Assembly: GCA_003021755.1 (NCBI GenBank)
Contig: PXQZ01000003.1
Location: 23,763 to 32,300 of the forward strand
Source of the DNA: Halobacteriales archaeon QH_8_67_36
GTDB taxonomy: Archaea; Halobacteriota; Halobacteria; Halobacteriales; Haloarculaceae
Direction: 5' to 3'
DNA length: 8,538 nt
How positions within the stretch are numbered: the stretch's first letter is position 1; every line of letters starts with the position of its first letter. A program made the translations under genes and the position numbers. Below are positions 1 through 6,346 of this stretch, piece after piece. The notes under the pieces are model-generated. The model was not told the origin of the DNA and did no database searches. It saw nothing but the letters and a program-made list of their open reading frames with translations.

Positions 1-275
1 ACGTCAGCCCGACTCGCTTCGGCCGCTTGACTCGCCGACTGCACCGGCTCGTCGCCGACGTAGGCGTCGTGACCGAGTCGGTCGTAGCGGGCCCGCTCGT
101 CCTCGTCGACGAGCACGTCGCGGGCCTCGATGAGGCGCTGGGTCGCCGCCCCCGCATCCTCGTCGTCGCTCACGTCCGGGTGGACCTCCTTGAGTCGTTC
201 CCGGTAGGCCGACTGTATCTCGTCGGTCGTGGCGTCCTCGGGGACTCCCAGCACGTCGTAGAACGTCTCGGTCAT
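1..275 (-). CDS. J-domain (DnaJ-like) co-chaperone, C-terminus cut by window edge
   Basis: The first 91 residues are visible, starting MTETFYDVLGV and running off the left edge. Residues 3-66 form a J-domain: the N-terminal FYDVLGV helix, a basic helix II around YRERLKEV, the catalytic HPD tripeptide at residues 32-34, and a final helix ending in DERARYDRLG. J-domains stimulate the ATPase of Hsp70 (DnaK), and HPD is the contact that does so. What follows the J-domain is outside the window, so this could be full DnaJ or one of the shorter haloarchaeal J-domain proteins. No Gly/Phe or zinc-finger region is visible in the 25 residues after the domain. The ATG at 275 is chosen because the family's conserved start follows at once. 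A T-rich element lies 38 nt upstream. Confidence 0.9.
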   Translation of the reverse strand, partial: MTETFYDVLGVPEDATTDEIQSAYRERLKEVHPDVSDDEDAGAATQRLIEARDVLVDEDERARYDRLGHDAYVGDEPVQSASQAAEASRAD

Positions 276-308
276 GCGCGGAGGATATCAATAGTCGGCA
301 ACACCGCT

Positions 309-317
309 GATAAAACC
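309..317 (-). promoter_or_regulatory. Possible TATA element for the J-domain gene, or T-tract ending the gene before it
   Basis: Read on the minus strand the sequence is GGTTTTATC. It sits about 38 nt before the J-domain ATG, which would give an untranslated leader of roughly 10 nt. It also lies 14-22 nt past the stop of the upstream membrane-protein gene, where a T-tract could help archaeal termination. The sequence alone cannot separate the two roles. Confidence 0.3.
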
Positions 318-330
318 TTCCGCCCGATTC

Positions 331-552
331 TCACCGCTCGTCGTCGACGCGCTGCTCTATCAGCCGCTCCAGCGCCGTCGCGATGCGGCCCATCCGAACG
401 AGGAGGCGATACAGTAAGTAGATGAACCAGGTCGCGACGACGGCGACGATACCGAGCAGTATCTCCTGGGCGACGAGGAGGCTGTACAGGATGACGACGG
501 CCGAGAGGACCGCAAGGGGCGCGGCCAGTCCGGAGTCGGTCGGGGAGGGCAT
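331..552 (-). CDS. Small two-helix membrane protein of unknown function
   Basis: The 73-residue protein begins MPSPTDSGLAAPLAVL. It has two hydrophobic segments, at about residues 9-28 and 31-52, separated by a short turn containing QE. A charged, probably amphipathic tail (LERLIEQRVDDER) ends the protein. No signal peptidase site or known domain is visible, and I do not recognise the family. The upstream in-frame GTG at 615 would add 21 residues. I prefer the ATG at 552 because the longer form runs into the menB promoter and has no TATA-like element of its own. The gene is divergent from menB, and the shared 83 nt hold a perfect interrupted palindrome. Confidence 0.7.
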   Translation of the reverse strand: MPSPTDSGLAAPLAVLSAVVILYSLLVAQEILLGIVAVVATWFIYLLYRLLVRMGRIATALERLIEQRVDDER

Positions 553-576
553 GCGTCTATACACATCCGTGAGCGG

Positions 577-593
577 CCCGAAAGCGTTTCGGG
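577..593. promoter_or_regulatory. Perfect interrupted palindrome in the divergent promoter region of menB
   Basis: CCCGAAA and TTTCGGG flank the 3-nt spacer GCG. The site lies between the menB start and the divergent membrane-protein start. Either arm contains CGAAA, which resembles a haloarchaeal BRE, and the minus-strand CTTTC lies about 31 nt before the ATG at 552. It could be an operator for a dimeric repressor or paired promoter elements read in both directions. Neither has been shown. Confidence 0.4.
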
Positions 594-604
594 TCCACCG
601 GGAC

Positions 605-612
605 GCTTTTGC
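605..612 (+). promoter_or_regulatory. TATA-like element of menB
   Basis: GCTTTTGC is centred 27-28 nt before the menB ATG at 636. This spacing matches the other promoters in the window and implies a leaderless or nearly leaderless transcript. No Shine-Dalgarno sequence precedes the ATG. Confidence 0.5.
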
Positions 613-635
613 CACTTTCGGCCCGCATCGACAGT

Positions 636-1569
636 ATGGTTTCAGAGATCTTCGACCCGGAGCGTTGGGACGCCATCGACCGGTTCGATTTCACGGACAT
701 CACCTACCACCGCTCGGCGGAGACCGGCGCGGTCCGTATCGCCATCGACCGCCCGGAGAAACGCAACGCCTTCCGACCGGAAACGGTCGACGAACTCTCG
801 ACGGCGTTCGACCACGCCAAACGGCTTACCGACGTGGGCTGTGTCCTCCTCACCGGCAACGGCCCCTCCGAGAAGGACGGCGGCTGGGCGTTCTGTTCGG
901 GCGGCGACCAGTCGGTTCGAGGCGAGAGCGGCTATGAGTACGAAGCAGATGAAGACAGCGAGTCGCAGCGCGACTCGGAACCGTCGAGTAGCGCGGAGCG
1001 GAGCTCCGTGGACCATTCAAGCGGGCAGAGCCCGCAAGACATCGGCAACCCGGACGCCCCTGAGAACGTCGGTCGTCGCCGTCGTCCCGGGCTGGGCCGT
1101 CGGCGGCGGCCACTCGCTGCACGTCGTCTGTGACCTCACCATCGCCAGCGAGGAACACGCGAAGTTCCTCCAGACCGACCCCGACGTGGGGAGCTTCGAC
1201 GGCGGCTTCGGCTCGGCGTATCTCGCCCGGCAGGTCGGCCAGAAGAAGGCCCGCGAGGTGTTCTTCCTCGGGAAGACTTACTCCGCCGAAGAAGCGGCCG
1301 ACATGGGGATGGTCAACGACGTGGTCCCCCACGCGGACCTGGAAGCCGAAGCGATCGAGTGGGCCGAGCGGATGAACGAGAAGTCGCCGACGGCGATGCG
1401 GATGCTGAAGTACGCCTTCAATCTGGACTCCGACGGGATGGTCGGCCAGCAGGTGTTCGCCGGCGAGGCGACCCGACTGGCATACATGACAGACGAGGCC
1501 CAGCGGGGCCGGGACGCGTTCAACGAGGGGCGCGAGCCGGACTTCGACGACGTGCCCTGGCACTACTGA
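636..1569 (+). pseudogene. menB: menB, 1,4-dihydroxy-2-naphthoyl-CoA synthase, frameshifted with an internal deletion and a hairpin-rich insert
   Basis: MenB is a crotonase-fold enzyme that closes O-succinylbenzoyl-CoA to dihydroxynaphthoyl-CoA. The first part reads from 636 to about 1080: RPEKRNAFRPETVDEL, DGGWAFCSGGDQ (residues 82-92) and RGESGYEYE. The second part reads in the +1 frame from about 1072 to the stop at 1567: VVAVVPGWAVGGGHSLH, QTDPDVGSFDGG, QVGQKKAREVFFLG, and the ending DFDDVPWHY. QTDPDVG has Asp where bicarbonate-dependent MenBs have Gly, so it is the type with its own acidic residue. Between the halves the conserved segment of the form GRLHxLxxQRxIRxxPK is absent from every frame. 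A Ser-rich low-complexity stretch precedes the junction. Read straight through, the first frame stops at 1131 after 165 residues. The remaining sequence is well conserved, so the damage is recent or the sequence is wrong here. Confidence 0.85.
957..1037. repeat. Cluster of three GC-rich hairpins inside menB
   Basis: Three perfect inverted repeats lie in a row: CGAGTCGC/GCGACTCG with a 3-nt spacer (959-977), the 10-bp palindrome CGGAGCTCCG (999-1008), and GCGGGC/GCCCGC with a 3-nt spacer (1021-1035). In the menB frame they encode a Ser/Arg/Glu-rich run unlike any MenB. The block looks like an inserted repeat unit, perhaps a small mobile palindromic element that stays open in one frame. Its exact ends and its presence elsewhere in the genome cannot be judged from one copy. 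Confidence 0.55.
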
Positions 1570-1588
1570 CCACGTCACCCGGACAACC

Positions 1589-1609
1589 GCGGGCGGCATC
1601 GCCGTCCGC
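1589..1609 (+). terminator. Hairpin 20 nt downstream of menB
   Basis: GCGGGCGGC and GCCGTCCGC pair over 9 bp, with one G-U wobble and an ATC loop. The position suits a 3'-end structure. No T-tract follows, and archaeal termination normally depends on one, so this may be only an mRNA-stabilising hairpin. Confidence 0.3.
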
Positions 1610-1679
1610 TGGAAACAAGCCCCGCCCCGTCGTTGGTGTTCGCGACGCGGAACGTCCCGCCGCCGTTTATCGCTCCAGC

Positions 1680-1706
1680 GGACGAACCACAGCCCGAGCC
1701 CTAGTG
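1680..1706 (+). repeat. Upstream copy of the duplicated menA leader block
   Basis: It contains GG, one variable base, CGAACCACAGCC, a short spacer, then CCCTAGTG. The same two motifs recur in order at 1837-1875 just before menA, where the spacer is about 12 nt longer. TTTAT at 1666-1670 precedes this copy. See the paired entry. Confidence 0.6.
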
Positions 1707-1836
1707 TGCTGGAGGTCGGACTCGACGCCGGAGTCGAGCGCATCCACCCCGACGTCCGGAAGCGTGGTCCCGTCGCTCCGGTGAGGAATCACGTCAACCG
1801 CAACGAGCACAACTTTTCGTGACACACCGACCGCTA

Positions 1837-1875
1837 GGTCGAACCACAGCCGCTTTGGGGAGGCCGACCCTAGTG
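1837..1875 (+). repeat. Downstream copy of the duplicated block, containing the likely menA promoter
   Basis: CGAACCACAGCC (1840-1851) and CCCTAGTG (1868-1875) repeat the block at 1680-1706. The extra spacer here contains CTTTGG, centred about 28 nt before the menA ATG at 1883. That is where a leaderless haloarchaeal TATA element should be. The upstream copy lacks this insert, so only this copy has the promoter-like spacing. Confidence 0.5.
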
Positions 1876-1882
1876 AGGGCCA

Positions 1883-2836
1883 ATGAGTACCGTGACGGTC
1901 TCGAAACGCAAGGCGTGGCTGATGGCCGCACGGCCACAGACACTGCCGGCCGGCGCCGCCCCGGTCGTCGTAGGTACGGGGCTGGCCGTCCACGCAGGCG
2001 TGTTCGAACCGCTCGTGGCGCTGGCCGCGCTGGTGGGGGCGCTCCTCATCCAGGTCGGGACGAACTTCGCGAACGACTACTACGACGCCGTCAAGGGGGC
2101 CGATACGGACGAGCGGGAGGGGTTCACCCGCGTGACTGCCGGCGGCCTCATCGAGCCCGCATCGGTCAAGCGGGCGATGATACTGACCTACGCGCTGGCA
2201 GTCGTCGTCGGCGGGGCACTGGTCGCTATCGGCGGCGTTCCCATCGTCGTCGTCGGCCTCTCGGGCATCGCCGCGGGCGTCCTCTACACCGGCGGACCGT
2301 TCCCGTACGGCTACCGCGGCCTCGGTGACCTCTTCGTCTTCGTCTACTTCGGCCTGGTCGCCGTCACCGGCACCTACTACGTCCAGGCCGTGGCGAGCGT
2401 GCCCGCCGTCGGGACGTTCCCGACGACGCTGCCCGCCGGCACGGTACCGGTCGACGCCGTCGTGGCGAGCCTGCCGGCCGCGGGGCTCTCGACGGCCATC
2501 CTCGTCGTCAACAACATCCGCGACCGCGAGACGGACATAGCCGCCGGGAAGAAGACCCTCGCGGTGTATCTGGGCTACGGGCCGAGTCGCGCGGAGTTCC
2601 TCGCGCTCGTCGGCATGGCCTACGTCGTCCCCGTCCTCTTCGCGCTGGACCCGGCCTATGGCCTCCCGGCGCTGGCGCCGCTGCTGACGCTCCCGCTCGC
2701 AGTTCGGATGAGCCGGACCGTCCTCACGCACACCGACGGCGAGGCGCTGAACCCGACGCTCGAACGGGTCGGTCAGACGCTCTTCGCCCACTCGCTGCTC
2801 TTTGCCGCCGGACTGGCGGTCCCACAGTTGCTATGA
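1883..2836 (+). CDS. menA: 1,4-dihydroxy-2-naphthoate polyprenyltransferase (MenA)
   Basis: MenA is an integral membrane UbiA-family enzyme. It attaches the polyprenyl chain to 1,4-dihydroxy-2-naphthoate with loss of CO2, giving demethylmenaquinol. The 317-residue length is normal for the family. The N-terminal ARPQTLPAG region is typical of MenA. The first Asp-rich prenyl-diphosphate/Mg site is NFANDYYDAVKGAD at 61-74, and the second is NNIRDRETD at 210-218, followed by GKKTLAVYLG. Between and around them are about eight or nine hydrophobic helices. The ATG at 1883 places the conserved region at the usual distance from the start. The stop overlaps the menC start as ATGA, so menA and menC are translationally coupled. 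UbiA relatives with other aromatic acceptors are the main alternative, but the menC-menE context decides it. Confidence 0.95.
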   Translation: MSTVTVSKRKAWLMAARPQTLPAGAAPVVVGTGLAVHAGVFEPLVALAALVGALLIQVGTNFANDYYDAVKGADTDEREGFTRVTAGGLIEPASVKRAMILTYALAVVVGGALVAIGGVPIVVVGLSGIAAGVLYTGGPFPYGYRGLGDLFVFVYFGLVAVTGTYYVQAVASVPAVGTFPTTLPAGTVPVDAVVASLPAAGLSTAILVVNNIRDRETDIAAGKKTLAVYLGYGPSRAEFLALVGMAYVVPVLFALDPAYGLPALAPLLTLPLAVRMSRTVLTHTDGEALNPTLERVGQTLFAHSLLFAAGLAVPQLL

Positions 2837-3879
2837 GGACGAGTCAGTTCTCGCTCCCGCTCTCTCGCCCGCTCGCGACGGCCGGCGGTACTATCGAGGC
2901 CCGCGAGGGGGTCGTCGTTCGCTACGACCACCGCGGCCATACCGGCGTCGGCGAGGCCACGCCGCTCCCCGATTGGACGGAGTCACTGACCGACTGCCGG
3001 GCGGCGCTAGAGACCGCCGGGGACGCCGAATCCCGGGGCGGCCACACCGCCGCGATGCTCGAACTCGCGGCCGACAGCGTCCCCGCGGCGCGCCACGGCT
3101 TCGCAACCGCACTCCTCGACGCCGATGCCCGGGCCGACGGCGTTCCGCTTTACCGGTGGTTCGACGACGGCCGCCGCTGTGAGTCCGTCCCGGTCAACGC
3201 CACCGTCGGGGACAGCGACCCGGAGGAGACGGCCGATGCGGTCGCACAGGCGGTCGCCGGCGGCTTCGACTGCTGCAAGCTGAAAGTCGGCGCTCGCCCG
3301 GTGGCGGCCGATATCGAGCGGGTCCGTGCGGTCCGCGAACGAGTCGGCGACGCGGTCACCCTCCGAGCGGACGCCAACGCCGCGTGGAACCGCGAGCAGG
3401 CGGCCGAGGCGTTCGATGCCCTGGCCGACCTGGGCGTGGCGTACGTCGAACAGCCCCTCGCGGCCGACGACCTCGCCGGCCACGCCGCCCTCCGCGGGGG
3501 CCCCGTGGGTGTCGCCCTCGACGAGTCGCTGGTCCACCGGCGGGCCGACGCCGTCCTCTCGGCCGACGCGGCCGACGTGGTGATACTGAAACCGATGGTG
3601 CTGGGCGGGCCGGGCAACGCCCACACGCTGGCGCTGCGGGCCCGCGAGCGGGGTATCGAGCCGGTCGTGACGACCACCATCGACGGCGTCGTAGCCCGGC
3701 TTGCGGCCCTTCACGTCGCGGCCGCCATCCCCGATATCGGCGCCTGCGGGCTGGCCACCGGTGACCGCCTGGAACGGGACCTCGCGCCGGACCCGGCGAC
3801 GGTGACCGACGGCGGGATGACCGTCCCGCAGGCGGACGGACTGGGAGTCGACCCCGCGGAGGTGGACCCCGATGCGTGA
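2833..3879 (+). CDS. menC: o-Succinylbenzoate synthase (MenC), enolase superfamily
   Basis: MenC dehydrates the cyclohexadiene intermediate of menaquinone synthesis to o-succinylbenzoate. The 348-residue protein has an N-terminal capping domain (about 1-115) and a TIM barrel. All catalytic positions of the superfamily are visible: the KxK pair at K149 and K151 (CCKLKVG), three metal ligands at D180 (LRADANAAW), E206 (YVEQPL) and D230 (VALDES), and the opposite catalytic lysine K253 (VILKPMVLGG). Glycine-rich PMVLGGPG follows, as in MenC. Other superfamily members, such as dipeptide epimerases and N-acylamino-acid racemases, share these residues. The position between menA and menE makes MenC the firm call. 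The ATG overlaps the menA stop, and the menC stop overlaps menE by 8 nt. Confidence 0.95.
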   Translation: MRTSQFSLPLSRPLATAGGTIEAREGVVVRYDHRGHTGVGEATPLPDWTESLTDCRAALETAGDAESRGGHTAAMLELAADSVPAARHGFATALLDADARADGVPLYRWFDDGRRCESVPVNATVGDSDPEETADAVAQAVAGGFDCCKLKVGARPVAADIERVRAVRERVGDAVTLRADANAAWNREQAAEAFDALADLGVAYVEQPLAADDLAGHAALRGGPVGVALDESLVHRRADAVLSADAADVVILKPMVLGGPGNAHTLALRARERGIEPVVTTTIDGVVARLAALHVAAAIPDIGACGLATGDRLERDLAPDPATVTDGGMTVPQADGLGVDPAEVDPDA

Positions 3880-5350
3880 GCCGGCCGACTGGCCGACCCG
3901 CGACCTGCTGACCCACCGCGTTGCGGCCACACCGGACCGGACGGCGGTGGTCGATGCCGACGGCGGCGACGAGTGGAGCTACCGGACCCTCGACGCGGCG
4001 GCCGATTCGGTGGCAACCGCCGTCGAACGACGCTGTGACGACGCCGCCGGCCGTGTCGCGACGCTGCTGGACACCCGGCCGGCGGTCGCCAAACTGCTCT
4101 ACGGCGTGGTGCGCACCGGGCGGACGCTGGCGCCGCTGAACGTGGCCCTCGCGAGCGAAACGCTCCGGGCACAGCTCGGCGCGCTCGACGCCGACCTGCT
4201 GGTCTGTGAGCGCGAGACGGAGTCGCTGGCGACCGACATCGCCGACTGTCCGGTGGTCTCCGTCGACAGCGCGGCCGTGGACTCGCTCAACGATGCGCCG
4301 TCAACACCGGACGTGACGCCGACCGCGCTGTCGCGGGACGACACTGCCCTGATCCTGTTCACCTCGGGAACGACGAGCGAACCGAAAGGCGTCCGGCTGA
4401 CCGCCGGGAACCTCGTCGCCAGCGCGACGGCGTCGGCGTTCCGCCTCGGCGTCGTCCCCGGGGACCGCTGGCTGGTCTGTCTTCCCACTTACCACATGGG
4501 GGGGCTGGCACCGTTCGTCCGGTCGGTGCTGTACGGGACGAGCGTCGTCGTCCAGCGCGAGTTCGACCCCGACGCGACGGCCCGGGTGATGGACGACCAC
4601 GGCGTCACCGGCGTCTCGCTCGTCCCGACGATGTGCAAACGGCTCGTGGACGAGGGCTGGATGCCGGACGACGCGCTCCGGTCCGTTCTGCTGGGCGGTG
4701 GGTCGGCCGACACGGAACTCATCGACCGCTGTCTGGCCCGCGATATCCCCGTCTGTCCGACCTACGGGATGACCGAGACGGCCTCCCAGATAGCCACGGC
4801 CCTGCCGGAGACGGCGGCCGCGGCTCGCGAGACCGTTGGCCGGCCGCTGGTAAACACGACGGTGACCGTGCTGGCCGACGGCGAACCGGCCGGCCCGGGC
4901 AGGGTTGGCGAACTCGTCGTCTCCGGACCGACGGTGACGCCGGGTTATCTCGACGCCGACGCGACGGACGACGCCTTCGGGGAGTATGGCTTCCACACCG
5001 GTGACCGCGGCTACCGCGACGCGGACGGGCGCCTCCGGGTCGTCGGCCGCGTCGACGACCGCATCGTCACCGGCGGGGAGAACGTCGAGGCGGGGACCGT
5101 CGCGGCGACGGTTCGCGACTGTCCCGGCGTCGAGGACGCCGCCGTCGTCGGTCTCCCGGACGAGGAGTGGGGGCAGCGGGTCGCGGCGTTGGTCGCCGGC
5201 GAGGCCGACGCCGACGCGGTGCTTGCCCACTGCCGGGCCGAACTCGCAGCCTACGAGGTACCCAAGACGATCCGGGTCGTCGGTTCGCTCCCTCGGACGC
5301 CCTCCGGGACCGTGGATCGGAACGCAGTCCGTCGGCGGCTGTCTGCATGA
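3872..5350 (+). CDS. menE: o-Succinylbenzoate-CoA ligase (MenE), with Thr in place of the A10 lysine
   Basis: MenE activates o-succinylbenzoate with ATP and loads it onto CoA, giving the substrate of MenB. The 492-residue protein has the ANL-superfamily motifs in order: the phosphate-binding loop TSGTTSEPKG (164-173), YGMTETA (298-304), TGD at 376-378, and the hinge GRVDDRIVTGGENV (392-405), whose GGENV is characteristic of MenE. The C-terminal motif reads PRTPSGTVDR (474-483). Most relatives have a catalytic lysine after SG for the adenylation step, while here residue 480 is Thr. This may be a haloarchaeal lineage trait rather than damage, since the rest is intact. The start overlaps menC by 8 nt. 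The last codons overlap the ATG of a small ORF. Confidence 0.93.
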   Translation: MREPADWPTRDLLTHRVAATPDRTAVVDADGGDEWSYRTLDAAADSVATAVERRCDDAAGRVATLLDTRPAVAKLLYGVVRTGRTLAPLNVALASETLRAQLGALDADLLVCERETESLATDIADCPVVSVDSAAVDSLNDAPSTPDVTPTALSRDDTALILFTSGTTSEPKGVRLTAGNLVASATASAFRLGVVPGDRWLVCLPTYHMGGLAPFVRSVLYGTSVVVQREFDPDATARVMDDHGVTGVSLVPTMCKRLVDEGWMPDDALRSVLLGGGSADTELIDRCLARDIPVCPTYGMTETASQIATALPETAAAARETVGRPLVNTTVTVLADGEPAGPGRVGELVVSGPTVTPGYLDADATDDAFGEYGFHTGDRGYRDADGRLRVVGRVDDRIVTGGENVEAGTVAATVRDCPGVEDAAVVGLPDEEWGQRVAALVAGEADADAVLAHCRAELAAYEVPKTIRVVGSLPRTPSGTVDRNAVRRRLSA

Positions 5351-5559
5351 GTCACGGTCCCGGTACTGCCCGGTCGTCCGCTGGGCTCCGGCCGTACATG
5401 TTCGCGACCATCCCTTCGGGGCTCTCTCACGTACCGCTCGACAGCGACCGGCCCCGGGATGCCATCGACCGTATCAGCGCCCACGACGCCGTCGAAGGCC
5501 ACGACCTCCGCGGCGCCAACGAGGTCGGACGGGCATCTGCGACAGGCAAGCCGTTTTGA
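5347..5559 (+). CDS. Uncertain 70-residue ORF overlapping the menE stop
   Basis: The start overlaps the menE stop as ATGA, the same coupling seen between menA and menC. The product begins MSHGPGTARSSAG, contains SGLSHVPLDSDRP and AVEGHDLRGANEVGR, and ends GKPF. About three-quarters of third codon positions are G or C, somewhat below the neighbouring genes. I recognise no domain. The minus strand is also open across part of this stretch with plausible composition, so the coding direction is not certain. It could be a real small operon member, the remnant of a longer gene, or chance. The TATA-like element of the next gene lies across its last codons. Confidence 0.35.
   Translation: MSHGPGTARSSAGLRPYMFATIPSGLSHVPLDSDRPRDAIDRISAHDAVEGHDLRGANEVGRASATGKPF
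5552..5558 (+). promoter_or_regulatory. TATA-like element of the NRDE-family gene
   Basis: CGTTTTG is centred 27-28 nt before the GTG at 5583. That distance supports the GTG as the start of a leaderless transcript separate from the men operon. Confidence 0.5.
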
Positions 5560-5582
5560 CCCCCGGGCGCCTACCGCTGTCC

Positions 5583-6320
5583 GTGTGTACGATCGTCCTC
5601 GCCTGGCAGGTGTTCGGAGACACCCCCGTCGCCTTCGCGGCCAACCGCGACGAACTGCTCGACCGCCCGTCCGAACCGCCCGAGCGCCGACAGTGGGGGC
5701 GAACGGTCGTCGCGCCCGCCGACGCCGAAGCCGAGGGGACCTGGGAGGGGTACAACGAGGACGGCCTGCTCGTGGCTGTCACCAACCGCTGGGTCGACGC
5801 CGACCTCGCCGGCGAGCGGTCCCGCGGGCTACTCGTCCGTGACTGCCTGAGCCACGAGTCGGCGGAAGACGCCGCCCGCGCCGTCGAGGGAGCGGTTCGG
5901 GAAGCCGAGTACGCCGGCTTCAACCTCCTGCTGGTCGACGAGAGCGCCGCCCTTCTCCTGGAGTGGGACGGCCAGTTAGCGGTCCGGAATCTCCAGTCCG
6001 GCGTCCACGTCGTGGTCAACGTAGGCGCCGACGGCGACTACCGGATTCCGCAGTTCCGCGCCGACGCCGGCGAGCGGCAGGCCGCCAACGCCGACCGCCT
6101 CCGGACGGCCCTGCAGGTCGAACCCGGCGAGTCCGTCGACGAGTGGCTCGACCGCGCGGGCGAGACAGTCGCCGACCACGACTACGGCGTCTGCGTCCAC
6201 GGGGACGACTTCGGAACCCGCTCCTCGTCGCTCATCTCGCTCGGGAACGGTGGTCGCTACGAGTTCGCGGACGGCCCGCCGTGTCGGAGCGAGTACCGCC
6301 CCGTCGAAGGCCAGATTTAA
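5583..6320 (+). CDS. NRDE-family (TANGO2-like) protein
   Basis: The 245-residue protein starts at a GTG and reads (M)CTIVLAWQVF, placing Cys at residue 2. The NRDE tetrapeptide that names the family is at residues 21-24 (AANRDELLDRP). Later blocks typical of the family are GTWEGYNEDGLLVAVTNR and a C-terminal RSSSLISL. Homologues include eukaryotic TANGO2, linked to haem and lipid handling, though no firm biochemical activity is assigned in archaea. The invariant Cys2 and overall pattern resemble N-terminal nucleophile hydrolases, but this is a family-level inference. The start is fixed by the Cys2 position, by the TATA element 27-28 nt upstream, and by the lack of family-like sequence before it. 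The TAA stop lies inside the promoter of the next gene. Confidence 0.85.
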   Translation: MCTIVLAWQVFGDTPVAFAANRDELLDRPSEPPERRQWGRTVVAPADAEAEGTWEGYNEDGLLVAVTNRWVDADLAGERSRGLLVRDCLSHESAEDAARAVEGAVREAEYAGFNLLLVDESAALLLEWDGQLAVRNLQSGVHVVVNVGADGDYRIPQFRADAGERQAANADRLRTALQVEPGESVDEWLDRAGETVADHDYGVCVHGDDFGTRSSSLISLGNGGRYEFADGPPCRSEYRPVEGQI

Positions 6321-6321
6321 G
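6314..6321 (+). promoter_or_regulatory. TATA-like element of the winged-helix gene
   Basis: The TTTAA core (6316-6320) is centred 29 nt before the ATG at 6347 and includes the stop codon of the preceding gene. The spacing indicates a leaderless transcript. Confidence 0.6.
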
Positions 6322-6346
6322 CGGCCGACCGGCGGAGTGATAGTAT

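Larger units (their letters stand above)
1570..1882. other. 313-nt gap between menB and menA, no supported gene
   Basis: The gap holds a 9-bp hairpin just past menB, a TTTAT element at 1666-1670, and two related copies of a block ending in CCCTAGTG. The longest plus-strand reading after the first block starts at a GTG (1706) and gives only 38 residues, with no recognisable motif. Nothing else coding is visible. Confidence 0.6.

Noticed and set aside
331..615. Longer form of the small membrane protein starting at GTG 615
   Set aside because: It would run into the menB promoter region and has no TATA-like element at the usual distance, while the ATG at 552 begins just before the first membrane helix.
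945..1080. An archaeal intron or programmed frameshift restoring menB
   Set aside because: Removing any stretch or shifting frame here still leaves the conserved segment HxLxxQRxIRxxPK missing. No bulge-helix-bulge was recognisable, although I could not fold the RNA.
850..1743. Minus-strand frame of 297 codons opposite menB
   Set aside because: It is a shadow of conserved menB sequence with no domain of its own. It spans both the hairpin block and the intergenic gap without a change in character.
1706..1822. A 38-codon plus-strand ORF between menB and menA
   Set aside because: GTG start, no motif, and the opposite strand is equally open. The stretch is better described by the duplicated block and possible insertion.
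1667..2791. Long minus-strand frame of 374 codons opposite menA
   Set aside because: It is a mirror of menA in GC-rich DNA. The product is Arg/Gly/Asp-rich without motifs, while the plus strand encodes an intact UbiA-family enzyme.
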